DNA from: Bacteroidales bacterium
GTDB taxonomy: Bacteria; Bacteroidota; Bacteroidia; Bacteroidales; Muribaculaceae
Length of the DNA: 41,577 bases
Assembly: GCA_021205635.1 (NCBI GenBank)
Contig: JAJPXC010000168.1
Coordinates: forward strand, 1 to 41,577
Reading direction: 5' to 3'
Shown here: positions 33,421 to 41,577 of the stretch, piece by piece
How positions within the stretch are numbered: position 1 is the stretch's first letter
Layout of the letters: each line of letters begins with the position of its first letter
The notes under the pieces: model-generated
What the model saw: the letters and a program-made list of their open reading frames with translations, nothing else
Told to the model about the DNA's origin: nothing
Databases searched by the model: none
Program-made: the position numbers and the translations under genes

Positions 33421-34716
33421 TTAGAAGTTATATTGCACGGAGGCGGCGATACGATTGGCGTGACCAGATCGACCCGAGAAATCGGTGCGGATACCGTGGA
33501 GATACTCAACACCTACCTGCATGTCCTCCAGGACGTTGTAGAAGCAGTTGGCCACAATGTACTGGCCATAGCGGTAGGTGTCGTTGCCGAGCGAACCGCG
33601 GTCGTAGAGATGAGCCTGGCTGTAGGATGCCGAAACGAAGCACTTGGGGTTGATCTGATACTGCAAACCGCCCAATACTCCAAGCACCTTGGGAGCCTCC
33701 ATCTTTCCCGGAGTGGTCGAAGGGAGAAGGTCCATGTCGTTGCCGCTGAGGTCGTTGATAAACTGGGAGTAACCTTGGCCGTAAGCGCCCTGATAGTAGA
33801 ATGTGAACGCTCCACCGAAGTACCACATGCCGCTCAACTGGGCGCCCCACCCGGTCTTCCACTCATTCTTCTCTTTGATGAGGTTGCGGTAGCTGAGGTT
33901 GCGAATCAAGCCCGATACACGCACGTGGCTCTGTCCACCGTCCCAAGCGTATTGCAAGTAGATGGGGAAGTCGGGGCAACGCTGTGCGATCTCACCTACG
34001 CTCGAATTGTAGGTATAGCTGGTCTTGGGATACTCCAGGGAGATGGCCCCCGAAATGCCGTTTTTCCACTTCTTTTGGTAGCGCACGAGGACGGTCTTGG
34101 TACAGGTGGCGCCCGAGGGACCCTCGTCGTCGATTGTCGGGGGTTGGGCTGACGCGTCAACGAATGAGCTGCGAGCCAAACCGGCGGTAACATTACCCAA
34201 GCTTACGTAGGCTTGCTTGATGTCCCAGCCATAATTGTCGTCATCGCCAGTGAAGTTGGTTTGGACGTAGACGTTCAACCATCCAAGTTTGGTTTTGCCC
34301 ACCAATTTGAAGAAGATCGTGGAATGGGAGGCGTCGGCGCCGAAGCGGTTGCGCTCGGCGGGGTCGAGAGGCACAGGGATGTTGTAGGTGACGAATCCCT
34401 CATTATCGATGGCTCCGTCGAAGTCGTATTGCATCTGACCCTTCACGTAGCCACCGATACCGAAGGCTAATTTGCCCTCGCGGTCAAGGAATAGGAAACG
34501 AGGAGCGCCGGGATCCTGGAAGTGGAGGTCCTCACGTGAGTAAAGTACAGCGATGAGTTCCTTGTCGGCATTCTGTTTGTCGCCAGTGAGCACAATCGAC
34601 CGTTCGGGGATGTCCAGGGTGGAGCTGTCGGTCGCGTCCTGGGCTTTCACGCCCAGTAAGCTGGCCAGAAGAGTGGCGCTTACAACGAGCGAAATGCGGT
34701 AGAAGTTCTTTGTCAT
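33421..34716 (-). CDS. DcaP-like outer-membrane porin
   Basis: A 431-residue outer-membrane beta-barrel protein with a signal peptide (1-25, ending GVKA). The mature N-terminus is followed by FLDREGKLAFGIGGYVKGQMQYDFDG, the DcaP/trimeric porin-type opening, then alternating amphipathic strands (TIFFKLVGKTKLGWLNVYVQTNF, GWDIKQAYVSLGNVTAGLARSSFVD, AQLSGMWYFGGAFTFYYQGAYGQGY) and a terminal Phe in AASVQYNF, as barrel-assembly machinery requires. DcaP-type porins pass small negatively charged solutes such as dicarboxylates; the solute here is unknown. Transcribed alone. Confidence 0.8.
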   Translation of the reverse strand: MTKNFYRISLVVSATLLASLLGVKAQDATDSSTLDIPERSIVLTGDKQNADKELIAVLYSREDLHFQDPGAPRFLFLDREGKLAFGIGGYVKGQMQYDFDGAIDNEGFVTYNIPVPLDPAERNRFGADASHSTIFFKLVGKTKLGWLNVYVQTNFTGDDDNYGWDIKQAYVSLGNVTAGLARSSFVDASAQPPTIDDEGPSGATCTKTVLVRYQKKWKNGISGAISLEYPKTSYTYNSSVGEIAQRCPDFPIYLQYAWDGGQSHVRVSGLIRNLSYRNLIKEKNEWKTGWGAQLSGMWYFGGAFTFYYQGAYGQGYSQFINDLSGNDMDLLPSTTPGKMEAPKVLGVLGGLQYQINPKCFVSASYSQAHLYDRGSLGNDTYRYGQYIVANCFYNVLEDMQVGVEYLHGIRTDFSGRSGHANRIAASVQYNF

Positions 34717-34837
34717 GATTGATACAGTTAAAACGTGCTTAAATAGTGAAATTTATAAAATGTAAACAATTCGGGGACAGAATAGTTTGGCGCATTGCGA
34801 GGAAATATGACAATCGGCAAAGCTGTTATGACAATCA

Positions 34838-34865
34838 GGAAGCCCCGCCCGAGGGCGAGGCTTCC
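34838..34865 (-). terminator. Strong hairpin downstream of the secreted LRR gene
   Basis: GGAAGCC (34838-34844) pairs with GGCTTCC (34859-34865), and inside them GCCC pairs with GGGC around a GA loop. There is no T run on either strand, so it may act as an RNA-stabilising hairpin or a factor-dependent terminator. The LRR gene ends 112 bases away. Confidence 0.45.
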
Positions 34866-34977
34866 ATCGTCTGTATTTGGGTACCTAACCATTGTTTAGA
34901 TCCTGTACGGACGGACAGGCTCTTCTGGTCCGGTGTCGGACTGGTCGTTCAGCGTCGCCAGTCGACGTGTCAGCAGC

Positions 34978-36036
34978 TTAGTAGTTCCACTGGCAAGCGA
35001 TCTGGTTCAAGTTGGGGCAAGCCATTGTGCGAAGGTCGACGATCATGTTGTAACGGCAGTTGATGTAAACCAATTGCTGGTCGAAGGATACGTCGAGTGT
35101 CGTCAGCTGGTTGTTGTTGCAAAGCAAGCGCTGCAGGAAGGTCTGGTTGGAAAGATTCAACGTCGTCAAGTCGTTGTAGGAGCAGTCGACGAAGATCAAG
35201 TTGGGGCAACCCGTTACCGAGAGCTCGGTAAGGTTGTTGTAGGAGCATACGAGGTCGAGCAGAGCGTTGCAGTCGCGTACGCCCAGGGTGGTCATGTTGT
35301 TGTCGGAGCAGATGAACGTGCTCAACGAGGGCAGCCCTGAGATAATCATCGTGGTGATCTGGTTGTCGTCGATGTTGAGGTTGGTAAGGTTCTCTACGCC
35401 GAATAGGTTAAGCGACGTAAGCTTGTTGTAGCCGCAGTAGAGGTTCTTCAGAGCGGTGCAACCGTCGACGCGCAGGCTCTCGAGGTGGCAACCCTGGCAG
35501 TTGAGAGTCTCGAGGGTGGTGGAGCTGGACACGTCAAGCTCAACAAAGAGGTTGTTGGAGCAGTTGAGGTTCTTCAAGAATGTGGTGCCCGTAAGCTCCA
35601 GCTCGGTAAGACGGTTGTGGTAAATCGACACCTTTTGGAGAGCCGAGCATCCAGTAAGGTTGGCTTGCGTAAGCTTGTTGCGCGAAGCGTTCAGGGAGGT
35701 GAGAGCGGCGTCGCCAGCAACCGACAGCGAGGTCAGCGCGTTACGCGACACATTAAGATCGGTAAGGGCGGTGAATCCCGAGAGATCGAGAGCACCAGCA
35801 AGGTGTTTGTCCTTCCAGTCGATGGCAGTGATGTGGCCATTGGCGATGGTCACGCCCTCCCATGTGGCAGGATTGTTAACATCGGTAATCTTCAACGCTT
35901 GCGCATTGGTCCCGTCCTTTTCAGCGTTAAGCGACAAGAACGTTTGGAGCGAGCGAAGCTCCTTCTTGTCGACTTTCTGTGCGAAAGCTACCACGCTACC
36001 CAGCATGATGGCAATCAGTAATAATGCTTTTTTCAT
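34978..36036 (-). CDS. Secreted leucine-rich-repeat protein
   Basis: A 352-residue exported protein. I choose the second ATG (MKKALLLIAIMLGSVVAFAQ) over one two codons upstream, as it gives a standard signal peptide cleaved after AFA. From about residue 80 to the end there are about 12 repeats of 21 residues of the type LTSLNASRNKLTQANLTGCSA, with the core LxxLxCSxNxLTxLxVxGCxx. This is the Bacteroidetes LRR class related to internalin-like surface proteins. It ends abruptly in the last repeat (CQWNY) without a sorting tail, so it may stay in the periplasm or be released. Partner unknown. Confidence 0.8.
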   Translation of the reverse strand: MKKALLLIAIMLGSVVAFAQKVDKKELRSLQTFLSLNAEKDGTNAQALKITDVNNPATWEGVTIANGHITAIDWKDKHLAGALDLSGFTALTDLNVSRNALTSLSVAGDAALTSLNASRNKLTQANLTGCSALQKVSIYHNRLTELELTGTTFLKNLNCSNNLFVELDVSSSTTLETLNCQGCHLESLRVDGCTALKNLYCGYNKLTSLNLFGVENLTNLNIDDNQITTMIISGLPSLSTFICSDNNMTTLGVRDCNALLDLVCSYNNLTELSVTGCPNLIFVDCSYNDLTTLNLSNQTFLQRLLCNNNQLTTLDVSFDQQLVYINCRYNMIVDLRTMACPNLNQIACQWNY

Positions 36037-36129
36037 AAACAATAGTTGGTTTTAGGTTTTCTTAATTTTGTTTATCTTTACAACACCAAGAGGCCAAAAA
36101 AGTTTAACTTTTTGATTATCTTCGCGCTT

Positions 36130-36627
36130 ATGATTACTAGAGTTTCCCCTCAACAAGCCCCTGTCTTGGCCCCTGCGATAGCCAAGATCTACCGATGGTA
36201 CGTTGAGAACACCGCGATATCATTTGAGCTCACTGCCCCCTCGGTGGAGGAGATGGAGCGACGGATAGAGGAGATTTCCCGCCGCTGGACTTATTACATC
36301 TACCAGGATGACAAGGGCTCGGTGCTTGGATGGGCTTACGCTCACCCTTGGAAGGAAAGAGAGGCATATAACCCGACATTCGAGGACACAATTTATTTGC
36401 ACCCCGCCATTCAGGGCCACGGCATAGGATCGGATCTTCTACGCAATGTGATTGACGATTGTCGCGAGATGGGGGTCCATTCCATGATCGCCTGCATCAC
36501 CGCTAGCAACACGACGAGCATCGAGTTCCACCGCCGATTCGGGTTCAAGGAGGCCTCATTCTTCAAGGAAGTGGGATATAAGCTAGATGCTTATCACGAC
36601 GTTATCGATATGCAACTGATGCTATGA
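36130..36627 (+). CDS. GNAT family N-acetyltransferase (phosphinothricin acetyltransferase-like)
   Basis: A 165-residue cytoplasmic acetyltransferase. MITRVSPQQAPVLAPAIAKIY leads into the GNAT fold, with LGWAYAHPWKEREAY (strand 4 region), the acetyl-CoA loop IYLHPAIQGHGIGSDLLRNVI (Q/RxxGxG/A as QGHGIG), and SIEFHRRFGFKE near the end. The pattern is closest to phosphinothricin/methionine sulfoximine-type acetyltransferases that act on small amines. I start at the ATG at 36130; the longer frame to 36046 codes only a hydrophobic, non-conserved extension, and a near -7 box (TATCTTCG, 36117-36124) lies just before. Its stop overlaps the next start as ATGA, so it heads the ABC importer operon. The substrate is unknown. 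Confidence 0.8.
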   Translation: MITRVSPQQAPVLAPAIAKIYRWYVENTAISFELTAPSVEEMERRIEEISRRWTYYIYQDDKGSVLGWAYAHPWKEREAYNPTFEDTIYLHPAIQGHGIGSDLLRNVIDDCREMGVHSMIACITASNTTSIEFHRRFGFKEASFFKEVGYKLDAYHDVIDMQLML

Positions 36628-37730
36628 AGAAGGCTATATTTTTATTAGGAATAAGCTTGGCTCAGGTATCCTGCTCGGGAGGGCACAGCCCGGCATCGCT
36701 CCCTACGGAGGGCGATACCCTTACACATGAGGCCCAATTGTTGACAATAGTGGATTACAAAACGTTTGTCGTGGCCGATATCGCAAGCCCTTGGGATTCG
36801 ACGGTGCAATTGCAGCGATTGGTGCTTTATCCTCGTGACAATCGTCCCGACTCTATGCCTGAGGGGGTACAAATCCCCTACCCTGTCGCAAGCTCGATTG
36901 TCTACTCGTCGGTGCACGCCGGAGCGATTGATGAACTGGGAGCGTCTGACGCTATCACTGGAGTCGCCGACGCTGAGTATTACAAGATGCCCTTCGTGGT
37001 CGAGGGGTTAAAGGATGGCACGATTGTGGACGTAGGTTCTTCGATGGCCCCCTCCCAAGAGAAAGTGTTGATGACTGGGCCTGAAGCTATACTCGCGTCG
37101 CCTTTCCAAGGCGTGAACCATCCTGTGATCGACAAGATGAGTATACCAATTGTGGAGATGGCCGACTATCTCGAGACCACCCCGCTTGGCCGCGCCGAAT
37201 GGATCAAGCTGCTTGGATACATTTACGGAAAGCCTGTTGACGCGGTAAAGATATTTGACCAAGTAAAATCCTCCTATATTAGTATCAGGGAGCAATCCAT
37301 AAGCTTGTCCCATAAGCCAAGGGTGGTGACCGAAACTCCTCAAAGCGGCATTTGGTTCGTCCCGGGTGGCCAAAGCTATATGGCCCATATGCTCACCGAC
37401 GCTGGATTCGACTATCCCTGGAAAGAGGACAAATCTTCTGGCTCAATTCCACTTGACCCGTCGGCTGTGCTGGACAAGGCTCATGACGCTTCGGTATGGC
37501 TTATAAAGTCGTTTGGCCCCGTTCTGTCGCGTGTCGACTTGATTAAGAAGTCCCCTGTCATCAGCCACATAGAGGCTCTGAAGGATGGCCGGGTGTACTA
37601 TTGCGACACCGAGGCTACCACGCTGTTTGAGGATTTCCCATTCCATCCCGAGCGACTATTGCTTGATTACCAAAAAATAGCAAGTGGCGATTTAAACCAA
37701 TCCTTGAAGTACTATCAGCCTATTAAATGA
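36624..37730 (+). CDS. Fe3+-siderophore/cobalamin-type ABC transporter substrate-binding lipoprotein
   Basis: A 368-residue lipoprotein with a lipobox ending at Cys17 (SLAQVSCSGGHS). It follows the two-lobe BtuF/FepB plan: SSIVYSSVHAGAIDELGASDAITGVADAEYYK in lobe one, EAILASPFQG and IPIVEMADYLETTPLGRAEWIKLLGYIYG around the connecting helix, and WFVPGGQSYMAHMLTDAGFDYPW in lobe two. It delivers a chelated metal or corrinoid to the permease encoded next, which it overlaps as ATGA. No cobalamin riboswitch or TonB receptor is nearby, so iron-siderophore, haem and B12 remain equally possible. Confidence 0.85.
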   Translation: MKKAIFLLGISLAQVSCSGGHSPASLPTEGDTLTHEAQLLTIVDYKTFVVADIASPWDSTVQLQRLVLYPRDNRPDSMPEGVQIPYPVASSIVYSSVHAGAIDELGASDAITGVADAEYYKMPFVVEGLKDGTIVDVGSSMAPSQEKVLMTGPEAILASPFQGVNHPVIDKMSIPIVEMADYLETTPLGRAEWIKLLGYIYGKPVDAVKIFDQVKSSYISIREQSISLSHKPRVVTETPQSGIWFVPGGQSYMAHMLTDAGFDYPWKEDKSSGSIPLDPSAVLDKAHDASVWLIKSFGPVLSRVDLIKKSPVISHIEALKDGRVYYCDTEATTLFEDFPFHPERLLLDYQKIASGDLNQSLKYYQPIK

Positions 37731-38731
37731 TGAAATACTGGTTGCTGACAATGGCCTGTTTGATCCTCGCTGCGGCTTGCCTGTTGTGGGGTAGCGTGGA
37801 CATTCCCGCAAGAGACGTGTGGGCATCGATTACGGGTGGCGAGCCAAGCAACCCTCGCTATGGAGTGATTGTCACCGAAATGCGCTTGCCTATGGCGATA
37901 ACTGCCGCTATGGCTGGAGCCGCGTTAGCTGTGGCCGGATTGTTGCTCCAGACCACCTTCGCCAACCCCCTCGCAGGACCCTCTATACTGGGTATCTCCA
38001 CTGGAGCCTCGCTTGGCGTGGCCGTGGTGACGCTCGGACTGGGAGGGACCATTGGTGTTTGGGGGTATTACACTGGAGCCCTGGTGGGTGCTATTGTGGG
38101 AGCGGCATTCGTGATGATGTTGTTGCTGACGTTCTCGGCGATGGTGAAAAACGGCGTTATGTTGCTGATTATCGGCATAATGATTGGCTACTTGGCGTCG
38201 TCGGCCATCGCTTTGCTCAATTTCTTCTCCACGCAGGAGGGTGTGCATAGCTATATGGTGTGGGGGTTGGGCACGTTCTCGTCGCTCGCGCTAGGCGTTT
38301 CAGTGGCTTTGGCCATGATATCGATAGTGCTGATCGGATGGGCGTTCTTGATGGCCAAGACGTTGAACGCCATGCTTCTTGGCGAGAATTACGCACGCTC
38401 TCTGGGTGTGGACACAGGCAAGGCTCGCATGTGGCTGTTAGTGATTTCAGGAGTGCTGACAGCAGCCGTGACCGCCTTTTGTGGCCCGATTGGATTCCTG
38501 GGACTGATCGTGCCTCATATCTCACGGTTGATTATGGGCACGTCCAACCACCGCTCGCTACTTCCCGCAACCGCCCTCACTGGAGCCGCAACAGGGCTGC
38601 TTTGCGCCGCTCTGAGCGTAATGGGAAGCAACGGTTCAATCATCCCAATTAACGCCATCACGCCCCTGATCGGAGCTCCTGTAATCATCTACATTATAAT
38701 CTACCGCAACAAAATCGCATATTTCAATTGA
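37727..38731 (+). CDS. FecCD-family ABC transporter permease
   Basis: A 334-residue inner-membrane protein with about ten hydrophobic helices. Family motifs are evident: RLPMAITAAMAGAALAVAGLLLQTTFANPLAGPSILGISTGASLGV near the start, GENYARSLGVDTGKAR as the coupling loop to the ATPase, and FCGPIGFLGLIVPHISRLIMGTSNHRSLLPATALTGA. It forms the translocation pore as a homodimer with the ATPase encoded next. Start and stop codons overlap on both sides, so the three genes are expressed as a unit. Confidence 0.93.
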   Translation: MMKYWLLTMACLILAAACLLWGSVDIPARDVWASITGGEPSNPRYGVIVTEMRLPMAITAAMAGAALAVAGLLLQTTFANPLAGPSILGISTGASLGVAVVTLGLGGTIGVWGYYTGALVGAIVGAAFVMMLLLTFSAMVKNGVMLLIIGIMIGYLASSAIALLNFFSTQEGVHSYMVWGLGTFSSLALGVSVALAMISIVLIGWAFLMAKTLNAMLLGENYARSLGVDTGKARMWLLVISGVLTAAVTAFCGPIGFLGLIVPHISRLIMGTSNHRSLLPATALTGAATGLLCAALSVMGSNGSIIPINAITPLIGAPVIIYIIIYRNKIAYFN

Positions 38732-39495
38732 ATCCGCTACTCGATATACGCGACCTCGCCATCGGCTACCGACACCACACAGTGCTCAATGGTATCAACC
38801 TTAATCTTGAGGCTGGGCGGCTCACGTCTCTCCTTGGAAGCAACGGAGCCGGCAAGTCCACCCTATTGCGAACCATCGCGGGCACTCTCCCTTCCATCTC
38901 GGGTGAAATATTGGTCAACAGCCAGCCCCTACCCACGCTTTCTGCATCTGCTTTAGCCAAAATTATCGCTATCGTCAACACCGAGCGAACTTTGGCTGGT
39001 GGATTGACCGTCAGAGAGTTGGTGGGATTGGGGAGGCATCCTTTCACCGGATTTTTGGGGCGTTTAAGCCGAGAAGACAAGCAACGAGTAGAGCACGCTA
39101 TGCAACAAGTGGGAATCTCCCATAAGGCTTCTTGCCCGGTTGCTTCACTGAGCGACGGTGAGCGGCAAAAGGCGATGATTGCCAAGGCTTTGGCGCAGGA
39201 CACTCCCTTGATTTTGATGGATGAGCCTACGGCTTTCTTGGATGCCGCAAGCCGTATAGAAATGATGTCATTATTAGCCACATTGGCTCACGATCAGGAC
39301 AAATCCATCCTGCTCTCCACCCACGACATCGCTCCGGCCGTGTCGCTCAGCGATCAGTTGTGGCTGATGATGCCCGACGGCACTGTCACCCAAGGCACTC
39401 CCTCCGAGCTTTCCACCACGGCCCTACCCTCCATTTTCGCCGGTCGCTCGGTAACATGGGACTCCACCGCCAATGATTTTCGGCCATGCCATTAG
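38728..39495 (+). CDS. ABC transporter ATP-binding protein (FepC/BtuD type)
   Basis: A 255-residue ATPase. Walker A is LLGSNGAGKST (Lys43), followed by a Q-loop equivalent around AIVNTERTLAGGLTV, the signature LSDGERQK (LSDGE rather than LSGGQ), Walker B LILMDEPTAFLD and the H-loop STHD. The start is a TTG at 38728 overlapping the permease stop (TTGA). Conserved sequence (LLDIRDLAIGYR) begins within three residues of it and no ATG is available, so the TTG is credible. It powers the upstream permease. Confidence 0.92.
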   Translation: MNPLLDIRDLAIGYRHHTVLNGINLNLEAGRLTSLLGSNGAGKSTLLRTIAGTLPSISGEILVNSQPLPTLSASALAKIIAIVNTERTLAGGLTVRELVGLGRHPFTGFLGRLSREDKQRVEHAMQQVGISHKASCPVASLSDGERQKAMIAKALAQDTPLILMDEPTAFLDAASRIEMMSLLATLAHDQDKSILLSTHDIAPAVSLSDQLWLMMPDGTVTQGTPSELSTTALPSIFAGRSVTWDSTANDFRPCH

Positions 39496-39513
39496 AAAGG
39501 TTAAATTAACTCG

Positions 39514-39590
39514 TAATTCTTAATCCTTAATACATAATCCTTAATCCTTAATCCTTAATACATAATCCTTAATCCTTAATCCTTAATCCT
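39514..39590. repeat. 11-unit 7-bp tandem repeat with a 28-bp higher-order period
   Basis: Eleven consecutive heptamers, mostly TAATCCT, run without a break. Units 3 and 7 are both TAATACA, so a four-unit (28-bp) block is itself repeated. It lies between the convergent ABC operon and fabF. Confidence 0.9.
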
Positions 39591-39621
39591 TAGGCTCGCC
39601 CTTAGGCCTAGCCTCCATCCT

Positions 39622-39648
39622 TTGCATCTTGGCTACGCCTAGATGCAA
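39622..39648. repeat. 8-bp inverted repeat beside the fabF terminator
   Basis: TTGCATCT (39622-39629) and AGATGCAA (39641-39648) pair perfectly around an 11-base loop. It lies directly against the terminator hairpin and may act with it for the two convergent operons. Confidence 0.5.
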
Positions 39649-39680
39649 CAATCCCCCGGCAAGCGCTTGCCAGGGGATTG
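39649..39680 (-). terminator. Terminator hairpin of fabF
   Basis: CAATCCCC (39649-39656) pairs with GGGGATTG (39673-39680), and inside them GGCAAG pairs with CTTGCC, with one mismatch between the two helices and a CG turn. The stem is long and GC-rich but the T run is weak, so it may serve both convergent operons. Confidence 0.65.
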
Positions 39681-39706
39681 CATAATTCTTAGGGTAATGA
39701 CGCCGT

Positions 39707-40975
39707 TTACTTGTCCTCGTACTTCTTTACGATAACGGTGGCGTTGTGGCCTCCGAAACCGAACGAGTTGCTCAACGCGGCGCGCACGGGACGCTCCTGA
39801 GCCTTGTTGAAGGTGAAGTTGAGCGAGTAATCGATCTGCTCGTCATCGTCGCCATCCTCGTGGTTGATCGTGGGGGGGACGATGTCGTTCTCCACAGCCT
39901 TGACGCTGAACATTGCCTCCAAAGCGCCGGTGGCGCCCAGCAGGTGGCCGGTCATCGACTTGGTCGATGAGATATTCAGGTCGTAAGCGTGATCGCCGAA
40001 GACGGCCTTGATGGCCTTGATCTCGGAGATGTCGCCAACGGGGGTGGACGTGCCGTGAACGTTGATGTAATCGATATCCTCGGGCTTCATGCCCGCGTCC
40101 TCAAGGGCGTTGTTCATCGAAAGGATGGCACCCAGTCCATCAGGATGGGTAGCTGTCAGGTGATAAGCGTCACCCGACATGCCGCCACCGGCAACCTCAG
40201 CATAAATCTTGGCGCCGCGAGCCTTGGCGTGCTCCAGTTCCTCGAGAACCAACACTACCGAACCCTCGCCCATCACAAAGCCGTCACGGCTCTTGGAGAA
40301 GGGACGCGAAGCGGTCGTGGGTGAATCGTTGCGCGTCGACAGGGCGTGCATGGCGTTGAAACCGCCCACACCAGCCGGGAAGATACCAGCCTCGGCACCA
40401 CCGGTGACCATCACGTCGGCCTTGCCCAAGCGAATCAGGTCGAAAGCCGAGATAATGGCGTTGTTGGAGGTGGCGCATGCCGACACCATGCCGTAATTGG
40501 GCCCGTGGTAACCGTACTCCATCGAGATGTGGCCCGAAGCTATATCGGCGATCATCTTGGGGATGAAGAAGGGGTTGTACTTGGGACTCTTGTCGGCGTT
40601 CATGGCGTAATAGCCGGCCTCTTGCTCAAAGGTGTGCAGGCCACCGATACCGGCTGCCACGATCACGCCCACGCGATCCTTATTAAGAGTCTCATCCTCC
40701 TCCAGGCCAGCGTCCTTGACGGCCTGACGGGCTGCAACCATGGCGAACTGCGCATACAGGTCCAAGGTGCGCTCCTTCTTGCGGTCAAAGTGCTCCGAGG
40801 GGTTGAACCCTTTCACCTCGCAGGCGAATTGGGTTTTAAACAAGGAAGCGTCAAAACGGGTAATAGGGGCGGCGCCACTCACGCCGGCCAAGGCGTTCTG
40901 CCACGTGGTCTCCACGTCGTTGCCTATGGGCGTTAAGGCTCCAAGCCCGGTCACTACTACTCTTTTAAGTTCCAT
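39707..40975 (-). CDS. fabF: 3-oxoacyl-[acyl-carrier-protein] synthase II (FabF)
   Basis: A 422-residue condensing enzyme of fatty-acid elongation, joining malonyl-ACP to acyl-ACP. The thiolase-fold catalytic set is complete: Cys167 in SACATSNN, His307 in INVHGTSTPVGD, Lys339 and His344 in STKSMTGHLLGATGALE. The start MELKRVVVTGLGALTPIGND is canonical. It lies 48 bases downstream of acpP, whose product carries its substrates, and the two are almost certainly one operon. Length is normal. Confidence 0.97.
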   Translation of the reverse strand: MELKRVVVTGLGALTPIGNDVETTWQNALAGVSGAAPITRFDASLFKTQFACEVKGFNPSEHFDRKKERTLDLYAQFAMVAARQAVKDAGLEEDETLNKDRVGVIVAAGIGGLHTFEQEAGYYAMNADKSPKYNPFFIPKMIADIASGHISMEYGYHGPNYGMVSACATSNNAIISAFDLIRLGKADVMVTGGAEAGIFPAGVGGFNAMHALSTRNDSPTTASRPFSKSRDGFVMGEGSVVLVLEELEHAKARGAKIYAEVAGGGMSGDAYHLTATHPDGLGAILSMNNALEDAGMKPEDIDYINVHGTSTPVGDISEIKAIKAVFGDHAYDLNISSTKSMTGHLLGATGALEAMFSVKAVENDIVPPTINHEDGDDDEQIDYSLNFTFNKAQERPVRAALSNSFGFGGHNATVIVKKYEDK

Positions 40976-41023
40976 TATCGGTATAAATGGTTATTTCTTT
41001 CGCTGTAAGCGCTTTATCGGTGC

Positions 41024-41260
41024 TTAAGCCTCGGGATTCTCGATGTAAGCGATAGCGTCGCCCACGGTCTTGATCTCCTCAGCCTTGTTATCGGGGATAC
41101 GGATGTCAAACTCCTTCTCAAACTCCATGATCAACTCTACGGTGTCGAGGGAATCAGCGCCGAGGTCGGTGGTGAACGATGCGTTCTCAGTTACCTGGTT
41201 TTCGTCTACGCCGAGCTTGTCAACGATTATAGCTTTAACACGCGATGCAATTTCTGACAT
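41024..41260 (-). CDS. acpP: Acyl carrier protein
   Basis: A 78-residue acidic four-helix carrier protein. The phosphopantetheine attachment site is Ser37 in the motif [18 protein letters not shown], followed by [20 protein letters not shown] start at the ATG at 41260 ([17 protein letters not shown]); the open frame extends upstream to 41377 but contains the promoter. It feeds FabF, encoded directly downstream. Confidence 0.97.
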   Translation of the reverse strand: MSEIASRVKAIIVDKLGVDENQVTENASFTTDLGADSLDTVELIMEFEKEFDIRIPDNKAEEIKTVGDAIAYIENPEA

Positions 41261-41303
41261 GATAAATTGTGGTTTAAACGTTAGTAAATTCGAATTTGCA
41301 GTG

Positions 41304-41311
41304 CAAAGGTA
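41304..41311 (-). promoter_or_regulatory. -7 box of the acpP-fabF operon
   Basis: The minus strand reads TACCTTTG, a full TAnnTTTG match, 43 bases before the acpP ATG. It gives a leader of about 35-40 bases. Confidence 0.6.
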
Positions 41312-41577
41312 AGGGATTTTTGTCGAAATTTTATAATTTTTGGGAAAGAAGCAACCCTCCTTAACACTTATAAACACTTTATTAGCTTGATTGCTAGCCT
41401 TTTAACCCGTTTATGGACATGTGATAATGTTACAAAACTGTTACAGCTTAATTGTTCTAAAACACCGATTTATTAGCAATTTTCGGAAGCGCCATCCCGC
41501 GCAACCATTCGTTCACCATTCGTTTGGAGATTCAAGAACGAAGTGCAAAATCCGTCGTTCTGAATAGCCCCCTATTT

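Noticed and set aside
36043..36129. Cobalamin riboswitch before the ABC importer operon
   Set aside because: Only 87 bases are available and no conserved B12-box-like sequence is visible.
32089..39590. CRISPR-like arrays from the intergenic repeats
   Set aside because: Units are 7 bases with no spacers and there are no cas genes.
41378..41577. A further gene at the right edge
   Set aside because: No frame of coding character on either strand. A small hairpin (GAACGA/TCGTTC, near 41536-41560) is present, but it could belong to anything beyond the edge.

Overview
The window looks like chromosomal DNA from a gut-type Bacteroidales bacterium. The evidence is a SusC/SusD pair, a hybrid two-component regulator, TAnnTTTG-type -7 boxes, a DcaP-like porin, BspA-type leucine-rich-repeat proteins and short C-terminal sorting-like tails. 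The fairly high GC and the style of the secreted proteins suggest Muribaculaceae, but that is inference. There is no phage, integrase, CRISPR array or intact insertion sequence, and I found no intact rRNA or tRNA gene.

Layout. (1) 1-2395: a YjbQ-family gene converges on a two-gene operon of rubredoxin and an HMA-tailed metal permease, followed by a roughly 500-bp gene-free stretch with a 19-bp direct repeat. (2) 2396-4135: a NahK-like sugar kinase converges on a family-9-like carbohydrate-binding protein that is probably made from a nearly leaderless mRNA. (3) 4184-20992, minus strand: a polysaccharide-utilisation locus read as susC, susD, surface glycan-binding lipoprotein, hybrid two-component system (HTCS), GH31 enzyme, a DUF4874/DUF4832 protein, a three-module beta-sandwich protein, and a longer DUF4874/DUF4832 protein that fuses both preceding types. 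It ends at a strong terminator. (4) 21425-30221, plus strand: a 1232-residue secreted protein carrying modules like those in the PUL, then a giant BspA-like leucine-rich-repeat gene whose signal peptide is separated from its body by an in-frame TGA. (5) 30698-36042: dnaA, a glutaminase-family protein lacking the catalytic serine, a DcaP-like porin and a secreted leucine-rich-repeat protein. (6) 36130-39495: GNAT acetyltransferase plus a complete Fe/B12-type ABC importer, all with overlapping start and stop codons. (7) 39707-41260: fabF and acpP.

How the genes work together. In the PUL, SusC/SusD and the lipoprotein would capture and import a glycan, the HTCS would sense a fragment of it in the periplasm and switch on the locus, and GH31 plus the two DUF4874/DUF4832 proteins would process it. 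The most interesting part is the enzyme end of this locus. Two predicted barrel proteins of unknown activity conserve the same carboxylates, and the beta-sandwich module occurs free, fused, and again in the divergent 1232-residue protein. This could be a glycan-processing system with undescribed enzymes and binding modules. A second theme is three intergenic arrays built on a 7-bp unit within about 7.5 kb.
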